A stretch of DNA of 30,548 nt from Bacteroidota bacterium (GCA_023431285.1 JAEYXN010000058.1:1-30548); one strand, 5' to 3'; shown: positions 8,254 to 16,764, counted from the stretch's first letter. Translations and numbers: made by a program. Notes: generated by a model not told the origin, from the sequence alone.

Positions 8254-9282
8254 ATGTCAAAAACAAAACTCGAGTACATCTGGCTGGATGGATATCAGCC
8301 CACCCAGAGTTTACGAAGCAAGACCAAAATCGTAAAAGACTTCGACGGAAAACTTGAAAGCTGCCCTGAATGGTGCTTCGATGGAAGCTCTACACAACAG
8401 GCACCCGGCGGATCTTCTGATTGTCTTCTCGAACCCGTCGCGATCTTCAAGGATCCCGCAAGAAAAGATGCCTACCTGGTAATGTGTGAAGTACTAAGCC
8501 CGGACGGCACTCCACACCCATCCAACGGAAGGGCTACCATTGACGATGATGACAATGATTTCTGGTTTGGCTTCGAACAAGAGTACTTCCTTTGGAATCC
8601 TGAGACGAACAAACCGCTGGGCTTTCCTGCCGTAGGCTACCCTGAACCACAAGGACAATACTATTGCTCTGTGGGCGCTAAGAATGCCTTTGGCCGCCAT
8701 ATAGTCGAAGAACATCTCGACTACCTCATCGAAGCTGGGATCAACATCGAAGGTATAAACTCAGAAGTTGCTACCGGACAATGGGAGTTCCAGATCTTCG
8801 CGAAGGGTGCAAAAGCCGCTGGTGACCAGGTCTGGGTAGCCCGCTATCTCCTGGAAAGAACCGCTGAAAAATATGGTGTCGCCATCAACTGGCATTGCAA
8901 ACCTCTCGGCGCAACGGATTGGAACGGATCAGGAATGCACGCAAACTTCTCCAATACACTTCTGCGCACTGCAGGATCAAAAGAAGTTTACGACAGCGTA
9001 TGCCAGGCTTTCGCTCCTTATGTGAAAGAGCACATCGCCGTATACGGAGCCGATAATCATCTCCGTCTCACTGGAAAACATGAAACACAGTCTATCGATA
9101 AATTCTCGTATGGTGTATCCGACAGGGGCGCTTCAATTCGCATTCCTATCGCCACTGTTGAGAACGGCTGGAAGGGATGGCTTGAGGACAGAAGACCAAA
9201 TTCTGCCGCAGATCCCTACAAAGTCGCCGCTAGAATTGTAAAAACAGTGAAGTCAGTTCCTGCTTACGCCACTACGAACTGA
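8254..9282 (+). CDS. Glutamine synthetase, type II (GSII, eukaryote-like)
   Basis: 342 residues, the length of GSII rather than the 470 of GSI or 730 of GSIII. It joins ammonium to glutamate using ATP in the cytoplasm. Family marks: LEYIWLDGYQ and the beta-grasp segment PEWCFDGSSTQQAPG, FWFGFEQEYFLW with the metal-binding glutamates, INWHCKPLGATDWNGSGMHANFS with the metal His and substrate loop, and DNHLRLTGKHET followed by YGVSDRGASIRIP with the ATP/glutamate-binding arginines. GSII is found in eukaryotes, rhizobia, actinobacteria and some Bacteroidota; it lacks the adenylylation site of GSI, so control should be transcriptional or by feedback. Co-directional with amt and the porin; its terminator lies just beyond in the 3' end of the convergent gene. 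Confidence 0.96.
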   Translation: MSKTKLEYIWLDGYQPTQSLRSKTKIVKDFDGKLESCPEWCFDGSSTQQAPGGSSDCLLEPVAIFKDPARKDAYLVMCEVLSPDGTPHPSNGRATIDDDDNDFWFGFEQEYFLWNPETNKPLGFPAVGYPEPQGQYYCSVGAKNAFGRHIVEEHLDYLIEAGINIEGINSEVATGQWEFQIFAKGAKAAGDQVWVARYLLERTAEKYGVAINWHCKPLGATDWNGSGMHANFSNTLLRTAGSKEVYDSVCQAFAPYVKEHIAVYGADNHLRLTGKHETQSIDKFSYGVSDRGASIRIPIATVENGWKGWLEDRRPNSAADPYKVAARIVKTVKSVPAYATTN

Positions 9283-9882
9283 TTATAAGACTTTAGGGCG
9301 TCTGGTTGTAGTTTGAAGTCGGGCAGAAATGTCCGGCTTCTTTTTTTCAAACCCTAAATCAACCAAATGGAATGCAGGGTCTGCTGAAAACTCAATCTTG
9401 AGTGACTGACGCAAAGCAGCAAGATTTAACTTAACCGCCTTCCCCGCCGCAGTCGTTGTATAGAATTGTGACTTTAATGGCGCGATTGGCGAATCCTTGG
9501 ATAAACTATAGTAATAGAAGGAACGCGGACCGTTACGATGATCGCGGCGAATTCTTTCATAAACTACTACATCCCCGTCGAAGATCACTTTGTAATAACC
9601 TGCATCTTTAAAAAGTGAGGGTCTTCCATATGATCTGTAAAGATTGGTTCCGTCTGTATATCCGTAAATGAAATCAAAGTCGAACCGGAGCTTTGTATCA
9701 CTATGCCTGGCGACGATATCCTTATCCATCCGAACCTTAACATCACAATTATCAAAAGCGTATGTTACTTTGTTCTCAAGAAAGTCTGCGCGGGTTGCAT
9801 AGATTCCACAACTGTTCTGAGCGTTGGCAATGAAAGCGACTTGCAAAAGGAGGAGTGTGATTATGTTTTTCATCTTAGCCAT
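9283..9882 (-). CDS. Secreted protein of unknown function
   Basis: 199 residues from the ATG at 9882; a second ATG at 9873 (MKNIITLLLL) gives a tidier signal peptide and may be the true start. The signal peptide ends ANA before Gln-Asn. The mature part is rich in Tyr, Phe, Asp and Arg, with FDFDFIYGYTDG and KVIFDGDVVVYERI suggesting beta structure, and an Arg/Lys-rich C-terminus. The stop codon directly abuts that of the glutamine synthetase gene (9282/9283), and the last 20 or so codons also encode the terminator of that gene. I recognise no family. It stands alone, with 849 nt of non-coding DNA behind it. Confidence 0.75.
   Translation of the reverse strand: MAKMKNIITLLLLQVAFIANAQNSCGIYATRADFLENKVTYAFDNCDVKVRMDKDIVARHSDTKLRFDFDFIYGYTDGTNLYRSYGRPSLFKDAGYYKVIFDGDVVVYERIRRDHRNGPRSFYYYSLSKDSPIAPLKSQFYTTTAAGKAVKLNLAALRQSLKIEFSADPAFHLVDLGFEKKKPDISARLQTTTRRPKVL
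9316..9347 (+). terminator. Terminator of the glutamine synthetase gene, inside a convergent CDS
   Basis: AAGTCGGGC (9316-9324) pairs with GTCCGGCTT (9331-9339) with two G-T wobbles and a 6-nt loop, then a T-rich tract to 9347. It lies 34 nt past the stop of the + strand gene and entirely within the last codons of the - strand gene ending at 9283. Confidence 0.75.
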
Positions 9883-10731
9883 TGTTAAAACATTTGTACA
9901 GGTTCGTTACTTTGCTTACCGAAATCTGAATGCCTGCTCCCGAAAATAACTGCCTATCGGGGGTTTGTGTTTCTCTCCAGGGTAATTCTAACTGCATTCT
10001 AATCAACTGGACTACAAATTATTAAAGTCGCCCTCTCACTGAAAAAAGGTCCAGTGCAGTCTGATAAAGCTTTGATATTCAGAGAAGGGGTCGTCCTGAA
10101 CCCTGTGCTTCAAGAAGTTGATGGTTTTTTAAAAAGAGGACGTTCGATAGGACCCTTAAGCTTGGGAATCAGAAGCAACACCTGATGGAGCCATCATTAG
10201 ACGGTGATTAGACAAAACGCTGGGATTTAGTGGAAACAGGCTCCCCACCTTTACCCGTAATGTTCATGTCTGTGTACATTTGATGAAAGCGAATAGCCTC
10301 CAGCACCTACCCTGAAGCTGTGCGACAGCAGGGTTCCGCCTTAGTTAAGCCTTATCAAAGCCTTATCAAAGCCTTCTCTATAGATAAGGCTTAACCAGGG
10401 ATCAGGTATAATCCATAGTGCGTTTATACAGGGTCAGGATATTCATGAGCTCCACGCCTGCAGGGTGGAATTAGCTTTCATGGAATGGGCCTTCCTCGGC
10501 GGTGAAGCAAATTCTGAATTGTACATACGGAAGGATCGTTGCCCGACGATTTTCAGTCCAAACACTTCTGTTTAAGAATGGGGGGCAACCATCAAATCAG
10601 AAAAATGGTCATAGGGAAACCGACACCCGAAAGAAAATTCCCGTCTTTCGTTTCAATAAAAAATTATGTGAAGAAGTTGCTCTTGGCTCACGAAGAAAAT
10701 TTGCACTAGTCTGAAAAAATATCGTTCTAGC
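9883..10731. other. Gene-free region with repeats
   Basis: About 850 nt with no frame that looks coding. It must hold the promoters of both flanking genes, which diverge. Inside are a perfect -7-like TACATTTG (10275-10282, +), a 13-bp inverted repeat (10344-10395) with an internal direct repeat, and short C/G-rich segments. A 70-codon frame at 10502-10714 starts at GTG and has no recognisable features. I see no tRNA, insertion-sequence ends or remains of a known gene. Confidence 0.6.
10344..10395. repeat. 13-bp perfect inverted repeat enclosing a direct repeat
   Basis: GTTAAGCCTTATC (10344-10356) is the exact reverse complement of GATAAGGCTTAAC (10383-10395). The left arm and loop contain CTTATCAAAGC twice in tandem (10351-10361 and 10362-10372). 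No T-run follows on either strand, so it is not a standard terminator. Confidence 0.8.
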
Positions 10732-11412
10732 ATGTCGAAATTTCTTAGAGAAATGATCCACCCTGACACGGAGCTCCGCTTCATCAGTCCCGTTATTGGC
10801 TATGGCGTTGTGGCGACCAAATTCATCCCCAAAGGGACTATTACCTGGGCCCTTGATAAATTAGACAGACTCTTTACACCGGAACAGGTGAGAGACCTTG
10901 ACCCTATCTATCAAAGAGTCCTGGAAAAGTATACCTACAGGAACCAGGAAGGCAAGCATATCCTTTGCTGGGACAATGCAAGGTTTGTCAACCACAGTTT
11001 TAATTCCAACTGTGTGACTACCGCATACGAGTTTGAGATCGCCGTACGCGACATCCATCCGGGAGAAGAGCTGACGGATGACTATGGATATTTAAACATC
11101 GAAGAACCCTTCGAAGTACTACCCGAGTCAGGAAGCGACCGAACCGTGGTTTACCCCGACGATTTGCTCCGCATGTATAAAGAATGGGATGATAAACTCC
11201 TTAGCGCGATTCCCCTCCTGCTGAGTGTACCCCAACCGTTGTTCACAATCCTGCCCGACGCCACGCTTCAAAAGGCAACCCGAATTGCAAAAGAAGAAGA
11301 GTTGCTTGATTCTATTTTACATTGCTATTACCCGGCACACAATAATGGAAAGCTGAACGGAGAGGCCAGGTCAATTCACTATCGCTCCCCGAAGATTATT
11401 TATCCCTTCTGA
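10732..11412 (+). CDS. SET-domain protein-lysine methyltransferase
   Basis: 226 residues. The SET fold transfers a methyl group from S-adenosylmethionine to lysine. Seen: GYGVVATKFIPKGT (residues 23-36, the first SAM-binding motif), RFVNHSFNSNC (84-94, the NHS pseudoknot motif) and GEELTDDYGY (111-120) with the conserved catalytic Tyr. In eukaryotic enzymes and in related bacterial proteins as I recall them, a cysteine-rich post-SET element follows; here the corresponding stretch (EPFEVLPESGSDRTVVYPDD) has no cysteine. Residues 140-226 are helical and unassigned. Its 3' end overlaps the convergent helicase gene by 13 nt. Substrate unknown; SET proteins in bacteria are reported to modify ribosomal or chromatin-like proteins or host targets. 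Cytoplasmic, no signal peptide. Confidence 0.88.
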   Translation: MSKFLREMIHPDTELRFISPVIGYGVVATKFIPKGTITWALDKLDRLFTPEQVRDLDPIYQRVLEKYTYRNQEGKHILCWDNARFVNHSFNSNCVTTAYEFEIAVRDIHPGEELTDDYGYLNIEEPFEVLPESGSDRTVVYPDDLLRMYKEWDDKLLSAIPLLLSVPQPLFTILPDATLQKATRIAKEEELLDSILHCYYPAHNNGKLNGEARSIHYRSPKIIYPF

Positions 11413-14400
11413 GGTTCTTTGCTCTCCTGACTTCCGACGAACAACATCAGACGATTCTCCAGAGCATCGATGTCTTTCCAGACCTGCCGGCTGAAAACAA
11501 AGCGGTATCCCCAGTTCTTTCGCTGTAGCAGTGATGGTGTATAAGCGAACGCATCCTTGATTGAAACCGATTGATTAAATCGTTCGTCATCGGTGAGGAC
11601 TACACCGAGATATTGGTTTTCTTTCAAAACGCTGATATCCGCATGCGGCAGAATGTTCTCATGAAACGAAAATGCACCGATACGTTCCGATCCCCATTGC
11701 CGGATTCTACTACTTAGATATGAGGCATTGCTGTCATCACCGAAAGTTCTTTTTTCGAAATTGAATTGTCGTTGTGATACACTCCTGGCATAGGCAAGAT
11801 ACTCTTGCAACAAACGCGGCCCGAGGTTCTTTGATTGTTGGGTGTTCAACTGATCCGGAAGAATACTGGTAACGACGACGACCTTTTCACGAGCCCTGGT
11901 AACCGCTACATTAAGACGGTTTTCACCGCCCAACATGCTTAAACTTCCGAACTGCATCGCCATCTTCCCTTTTTTGTCCGGCGCGTATCCCACCGAAAAG
12001 ATGATCACATCCTTTTCGTCGCCCTGAACGTTTTCAATGTTCTTCACAAATACCGTCGACGGGATGCCAGACCCCAGCTTTTCGAACTCCTCCTCCAGTA
12101 GATCCAGAATAAGATTCTGCTGTGGAGCATTGAAAGTAACAATACCAATCTCTTTGTCAGGAGCGTCCTCAAGGAATCGAATTACCGTCGACACAACCTC
12201 CTGTGCTTCCGCCATATTTGTCTGGTCTTCCCAGACACCATCAACTTTTTTGTATTCGATTGCCGGTTCGTCCCGGTTCATCTCCTGACGATCCGGAAGC
12301 AGTTTCAGGCGGCGGTCATAGAAGTGACGATTCGAAAACTCAATCAACTCCATTGATTTGCTGCGATAATGTCCCTGAAGATTAACGGTAGGCAGATAAC
12401 GCTCTGCTAATTCAAGCAACGAATCAACTTCAGTATCCGGCGCATCGTTATCGTCTTCGTTCCAGCGTACCTGATACAGTTCACTCGGACGAAGTTGTTG
12501 ACCATCGCCGGCGACGAGGATTTGTTTCCCTCTGTACATAGCCGGTATTCCACGTTCTGAAAAACATTGTGACGCTTCATCAAAAATGACAAGGTCGAAG
12601 AGAGATTTCATCGGGAAAATTGCTGACACTGATTCCGGTGAAGCCATCCAGCACGGAACAAGCTGGAACAGTTCTTCATGAAAGGTAGAGATCAGCTTTC
12701 GCAATGGCCAAAGCTTTTTCTTTTTGGTTACCTGATGCAGAAGGTCACGATACGAAACAAGGTTATTAAGCCGGTTATAGGTCAATCCTTCATACGCCTT
12801 CTCCCTTGCGCGGATGAGCAGTATTTCAAGACTGAGTTTTTCCTTTTCCATTACAAGGTTATGGAGCTCAGTCTGCATTTCCTCCATCTTCATAGAGGAT
12901 ACCGCGCGGAGGATCGGGTATTTAAGTTCGATATGATCGATCCAGGCAAGTCTTATGCTATTCTGAAAAAGCACATCTATACGATCGCCATCCCACTCTC
13001 CAACTTGATCACGCAGCTTTAGCAGCACTGCCTCCTCCGCTGAAGTGAGATTTAGCTTGAGTTTATCGTATTCGCACAGGTTGTCGAAATCCTTGCGCAA
13101 TGAAAATTTGAGCTTCTCCGCCGATGGAGGATCCAGAATCACCTGCCGGATATGAAAGATGGAAAGATATCGTTGCCAGTCTTCCTTCCTGGAGGGGATT
13201 TCCTTCACGATATCGAGCAGGTGCCGCATCACTGAATGAAACTCCGCGCGAGGCATTCCTGCTGGATTGATCGAATCTTTGATCTCACGCAATGATCTGA
13301 AGATCATCTTCGCGCGGACCGCGAGTTTCTGGGCATTGAACCACCGCTGGAGGTTTTCCTTTTTGTAGTCCATAGGAAGATCCATGAGCCACGACGCATT
13401 TCGAAGCGCCGTCAGATGATGCTCAAGATTCAACCTGGTGTCTATACGCTGCTCCAGCACCCGTAATCCGAATTTATTATAGGCCAGCTCATTCGCGACA
13501 AGGGCACGCTTTACCACAAACTTGCTATCAGAGAAAAACTCCCACCGGACCATCCGGATCACATTTCCACGAGCCTTCATTCGTTCGTGTAAAGCTTCCT
13601 GGAACTTCCCTAATTGTTCCGTCGGGATTGTGACTTCGGGACCAATCTCGTCGAAGCAATTCAGCGTCACACGTTCCATGTTGGACAGCCACAGAAGACT
13701 CGTGTCGTCATCCGGCTCGGTCGACATGCGCTGAAAGTAACGGTACGTCTCCTCTTCCTTAAGTAAGCTTAACATACCAAGGATCTCTTCATGCCGGTAC
13801 CAGAGCGTCTCACAGTCTTCGAGATTCAGCTGATTGCCGGTGAGACGATAAACCTGTGCAGATATATTTTTTTGGAAGGCAATGATGTCTCCAAGGGTTT
13901 GTTCAACTTCCTGTTCGTCGGAAGCGGTGAAATTGGCGAAAGGCTTCCGTCCTTTCCAGGGATGATCCGGCGCGTCATAAATCGTCGCGTACTGCGAATA
14001 ACGCCGGATGATCTTTGAAAAGGGCTCCAGCGGAAAAGTGAAGTGCGGATATTCCTGCTTCATATTCACAGAAGGAGCCATTGGATCCGACGTGAGGTAG
14101 AGTTGCTTAATAGATTGACCGCACTCCCTCTCGTTGAACAGCGCCTCCTTAAACTCACTTAATTCCTCCGTAACATGATCGATACCACGACAGATCTGCA
14201 CAAACTTCCGCTCGGCCTGAATAACATCAACGGTACGGTTACGCGCTTTGTAATCTTCAATTCGTTCTATCTGCTTTGATATCTTATTGAAGATCTCTCT
14301 GCGATCATTCCGAAAGTCATGAACCAGAGCAGTGAACGGAGAAAGTCCTACCTTGTCCATCCTGTCGTACACCACATCCAAAGCGGCCCTCTTTTGACAT

Positions 14401-15425
14401 ACCAGCAACACCTTCCGCCCTGCCGCCATCGAATCGGCGAGGAGATTACAAATAAGTTGTGACTTACCAGTTCCCGGAGGCCCCTGCACGACGATCGAAT
14501 TCCCCCGGCGGATCATATGAATCGCCTTCTCCTGGTACGCATCCAGAGGAAACGGTGTAAATACTGTCTCCTCCTTCACAGGAACCTGGCCTTCTGCGAC
14601 ACCTTCTTCGGTTTTCTGTTTTTCAAAAAAGCCTTCAAGATCTTCGAATTCTTCCGTCTCAAGTAGATGAAGATAATCCGGCACAAGTTGAGATCCCGCC
14701 TGAGGAAACATTCCCAATACTGCTTCAGGAAATAATTTCAACTGACCTGTCGTATATTCCTCTTCAAACTCGGCCTTCTTGAAATTTTGAAAAGGCTGAA
14801 GCTCTTCTGTGAAGTTGTCAGTATTAAAATTCAGTTCTATCCTGTTTTGCAACAGCTGATACAATTGGTTCCGGAAACCCTGAACGTCTTTATCGAAATC
14901 ATCAAAGGAGAATTCGAGAAGCTCCTCATCAAGTTTCAGCTTATGGTAAAACGCGTAAGCTAGAATGAATGCTTTGTTGAATGTAATTCCGGCGTCAGTT
15001 CGTGGTTCCAGCGTCCACTGCGCTCCAACCTGAGTCAGAGAGACCGGGAAATACAATAGAGGGCACCTGACCAGCGTCCCGTCATTAAACTTTCCACGGA
15101 CAAAAGGCCAGCCTACATGAAGATCATTCGTTCCTTTCTCTTCGAATACAAATCGATCAATTCTCTGCAGCATTTTGATCTTCTGGCTCATCACGTTATT
15201 CGCTTCCATTCTGCTGTCATGGACCGCACAAAGTTTATAGCCGGAATTTTTCACCAGCGCGCGAATAATTTCAAATGATGGCAATTCATTCAGAAAAGAA
15301 AATGATTGCAGATCGATAAACTGATCATTCAAAAGACGCAGCAGAACGAGACTTCGGTTAGTGCCCGACAGATTCGTTAGTCGCCGAAGGAAAGAATTGA
15401 TAATGCTTTTAGCCGTTTCGGGCAT
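11400..15425 (-). CDS. SF1 helicase with DUF4011-like N-terminus and nuclease-like C-terminus
   Basis: 1341 residues. A DUF4011-like N-terminal region (about 1-260, with NLSGTNRSLVLL and VRCPLLYFPVSL) is followed by an SF1 UPF1/Dna2-like motor: the Walker A motif GPPGTGKS at 315-322, the Walker B DEAS near 948, GDGQQLRPSELY near 973, VQGDEKDVIIFS near 1135 and NRLNVAVTRAREK near 1170. About 620 mostly helical residues separate Walker A from Walker B, a long insertion typical of this type. The end (1240-1330) resembles the MTES_1575/Vsr-like nuclease fold: ADISVL, YLGVVLTDDERF, NWGYRFVFSRQVWKD, though the usual acidic motif is not clear. ATG at 15425 is fixed by an in-frame TAA six nt upstream. 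Likely an ATP-driven nucleic-acid enzyme in repair or defence; neighbours are housekeeping genes, so I do not call a defence island. Confidence 0.87.
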   Translation of the reverse strand: MPETAKSIINSFLRRLTNLSGTNRSLVLLRLLNDQFIDLQSFSFLNELPSFEIIRALVKNSGYKLCAVHDSRMEANNVMSQKIKMLQRIDRFVFEEKGTNDLHVGWPFVRGKFNDGTLVRCPLLYFPVSLTQVGAQWTLEPRTDAGITFNKAFILAYAFYHKLKLDEELLEFSFDDFDKDVQGFRNQLYQLLQNRIELNFNTDNFTEELQPFQNFKKAEFEEEYTTGQLKLFPEAVLGMFPQAGSQLVPDYLHLLETEEFEDLEGFFEKQKTEEGVAEGQVPVKEETVFTPFPLDAYQEKAIHMIRRGNSIVVQGPPGTGKSQLICNLLADSMAAGRKVLLVCQKRAALDVVYDRMDKVGLSPFTALVHDFRNDRREIFNKISKQIERIEDYKARNRTVDVIQAERKFVQICRGIDHVTEELSEFKEALFNERECGQSIKQLYLTSDPMAPSVNMKQEYPHFTFPLEPFSKIIRRYSQYATIYDAPDHPWKGRKPFANFTASDEQEVEQTLGDIIAFQKNISAQVYRLTGNQLNLEDCETLWYRHEEILGMLSLLKEEETYRYFQRMSTEPDDDTSLLWLSNMERVTLNCFDEIGPEVTIPTEQLGKFQEALHERMKARGNVIRMVRWEFFSDSKFVVKRALVANELAYNKFGLRVLEQRIDTRLNLEHHLTALRNASWLMDLPMDYKKENLQRWFNAQKLAVRAKMIFRSLREIKDSINPAGMPRAEFHSVMRHLLDIVKEIPSRKEDWQRYLSIFHIRQVILDPPSAEKLKFSLRKDFDNLCEYDKLKLNLTSAEEAVLLKLRDQVGEWDGDRIDVLFQNSIRLAWIDHIELKYPILRAVSSMKMEEMQTELHNLVMEKEKLSLEILLIRAREKAYEGLTYNRLNNLVSYRDLLHQVTKKKKLWPLRKLISTFHEELFQLVPCWMASPESVSAIFPMKSLFDLVIFDEASQCFSERGIPAMYRGKQILVAGDGQQLRPSELYQVRWNEDDNDAPDTEVDSLLELAERYLPTVNLQGHYRSKSMELIEFSNRHFYDRRLKLLPDRQEMNRDEPAIEYKKVDGVWEDQTNMAEAQEVVSTVIRFLEDAPDKEIGIVTFNAPQQNLILDLLEEEFEKLGSGIPSTVFVKNIENVQGDEKDVIIFSVGYAPDKKGKMAMQFGSLSMLGGENRLNVAVTRAREKVVVVTSILPDQLNTQQSKNLGPRLLQEYLAYARSVSQRQFNFEKRTFGDDSNASYLSSRIRQWGSERIGAFSFHENILPHADISVLKENQYLGVVLTDDERFNQSVSIKDAFAYTPSLLQRKNWGYRFVFSRQVWKDIDALENRLMLFVGSQESKEPQKG

Positions 15426-15553
15426 AATTAATTAAACTGAAAAGTACTTCGAAATATTATTTCCTGCTTCACAAAAACGCATGAGCGATCCAACTCCAGC
15501 CTTTTTTTTGAGTTATCTCTAAAGAGTTCAGGTTGCGTTTTCAATAGTAATGC

Positions 15554-16462
15554 CTAATCTCCCTGATCCGTGCTGACTTGCAGATAGGGAGCGGATCTGC
15601 GTAGCATAGTTGTATCTAAGGCTGGTATTTGCCTAATTTCTTCAATCGATAAGAATTTTCCATGCTTTAATCGATAAGCAACAATGGCATCGGCGGCTCT
15701 TGGCGATAAATAGGGATGAGCAGCCAGTTCCTGTCGCCCAACCGCATTGAGGTCCAGCTTCCGGGGTACGAACCCGTCCGTTATTGTGAACCGCTTCCTA
15801 AGGGCTGAAACTATAACAGAATCAAGCCGATAGACTTCGTAAAGCTGGTCCATAGAAACGAATCCACCCAACTTGTCCCTATACCTGGTAATCCGGTTTG
15901 CGAGCCGGGAGCCAATACCGTAAACGCTTTTTAATTGGGTGGAATCCGCCAGGTTCAGGTCGACGAGCGCGATAGGAGTTGCTTTCCGTTCTTCATGAAC
16001 TTTACCGGAGCCCTCCCCCTGGGAAGCCTCATAACGTCTTATGCGGATATATGGCTGTATACGCGAAAAGGTCGCCGAGTCCATGCCATAGATTCGAAGA
16101 AGATCTGCTGGTTCTTTAAATCGGCCTCCCCTGTTGCGGTAGTTCACAATTCTTGTAGCAAGGCGTTGATGAATTCCCGCATCAGTCAGTTGCGACGCTG
16201 ATGCGGTATTCGGATCAAACGGAGTGGCTACTGGCAGGCTTGTTTTTGCAGTATCGATAGTTTTTGGGGTAAACAACCGAACCAGGCTATCGAGCCTGGC
16301 AACGTCAGCGGAGTAATCGATGGTTCTGGACGAAAGAAAAAGTCTGTAGACAGGCTCAGAAAAGAAAACGCATAGAATCAATGGCAAAAGAATGAGGAAT
16401 CCATTGCTCTGAGAGCGGGAGAAGCCAAAAACCCCATATAGAAATCTGTAAACCTTGAACAT
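15554..16462 (-). CDS. ComEA-like protein with three helix-hairpin-helix domains
   Basis: 302 residues from the ATG at 16462; the frame also opens at a TTG three codons earlier, which I consider less likely. One membrane helix (about 18-37) anchors the protein, followed by three related units of about 60 residues at 81-141, 166-227 and 235-295. Each has the pattern D-x-N-x-A-x-x-x-x-L, a hairpin (YGIGSRLANRI in the second and best), YR-x-x-x-G-x-F and a leucine-rich end, as in ComEA and general secretion HhH proteins. Such domains bind DNA backbone; ComEA pulls DNA into the periplasm during transformation. The first unit has lost the GIG core (DAGIHQRLA). Membrane anchoring plus DNA-binding domains agree with a DNA-uptake role, but no other competence genes are near. 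Confidence 0.88.
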   Translation of the reverse strand: MFKVYRFLYGVFGFSRSQSNGFLILLPLILCVFFSEPVYRLFLSSRTIDYSADVARLDSLVRLFTPKTIDTAKTSLPVATPFDPNTASASQLTDAGIHQRLATRIVNYRNRGGRFKEPADLLRIYGMDSATFSRIQPYIRIRRYEASQGEGSGKVHEERKATPIALVDLNLADSTQLKSVYGIGSRLANRITRYRDKLGGFVSMDQLYEVYRLDSVIVSALRKRFTITDGFVPRKLDLNAVGRQELAAHPYLSPRAADAIVAYRLKHGKFLSIEEIRQIPALDTTMLRRSAPYLQVSTDQGD

Positions 16463-16764
16463 AACACACAACGGAGGAGGGAAATATAGGAGAATCGCGT
16501 TCCCTATTCCACCAAGTGGTTCGCAAAATGACTTTTGTCATGCTGAAGAGTGATTGAGACCATTAACCGCGAAATAGAAATCATCGAATTTTGTTTCGGG
16601 CCGGAAACTTTATCGATGCTGAAAAGCGTATTGGATAGGGCCTGTAACCAAGCTGCGTGGCGGCCGTAAAAGCACCATCCGCGATTGGATAACCTATTTA
16701 AATTGATTCTAAATTAGTTTTTAGGTGGTTTGGGTTTCTAGAGGAATTTACATTTGCAGTTCGG
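16463..16764. promoter_or_regulatory. Divergent control region of the HhH gene and hemA
   Basis: 302 nt between divergent genes. On the - strand TATATTTC (16481-16488) is a near match to the -7 element for the HhH gene, but I find no good -33 box. A small palindrome ATGAC-TTTT-GTCAT lies at 16528-16541. On the + strand TACATTTG precedes hemA (separate entry). No gene is visible. Confidence 0.5.
16729..16756 (+). promoter_or_regulatory. Candidate hemA promoter
   Basis: TTTG at 16729-16732 and an exact -7 element TACATTTG at 16749-16756. The spacer is 16 nt instead of the usual about 19, so the -33 box is uncertain. The -7 element ends 8 nt before the ATG at 16765, which would give a transcript with almost no leader. 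Confidence 0.5.

Noticed and set aside
10502..10714. 70-codon frame upstream of the SET gene.
   Set aside because: Starts at GTG, basic mixed composition, no signal, domain or upstream ribosome site, and it spans the probable promoter of the SET gene.
11400..15425. Helicase/SET pair as a member of a known defence island.
   Set aside because: No restriction, toxin-antitoxin, CRISPR or integrase genes are nearby; flanks are nitrogen, haem and envelope genes. A defence role remains possible but is not supported by context.
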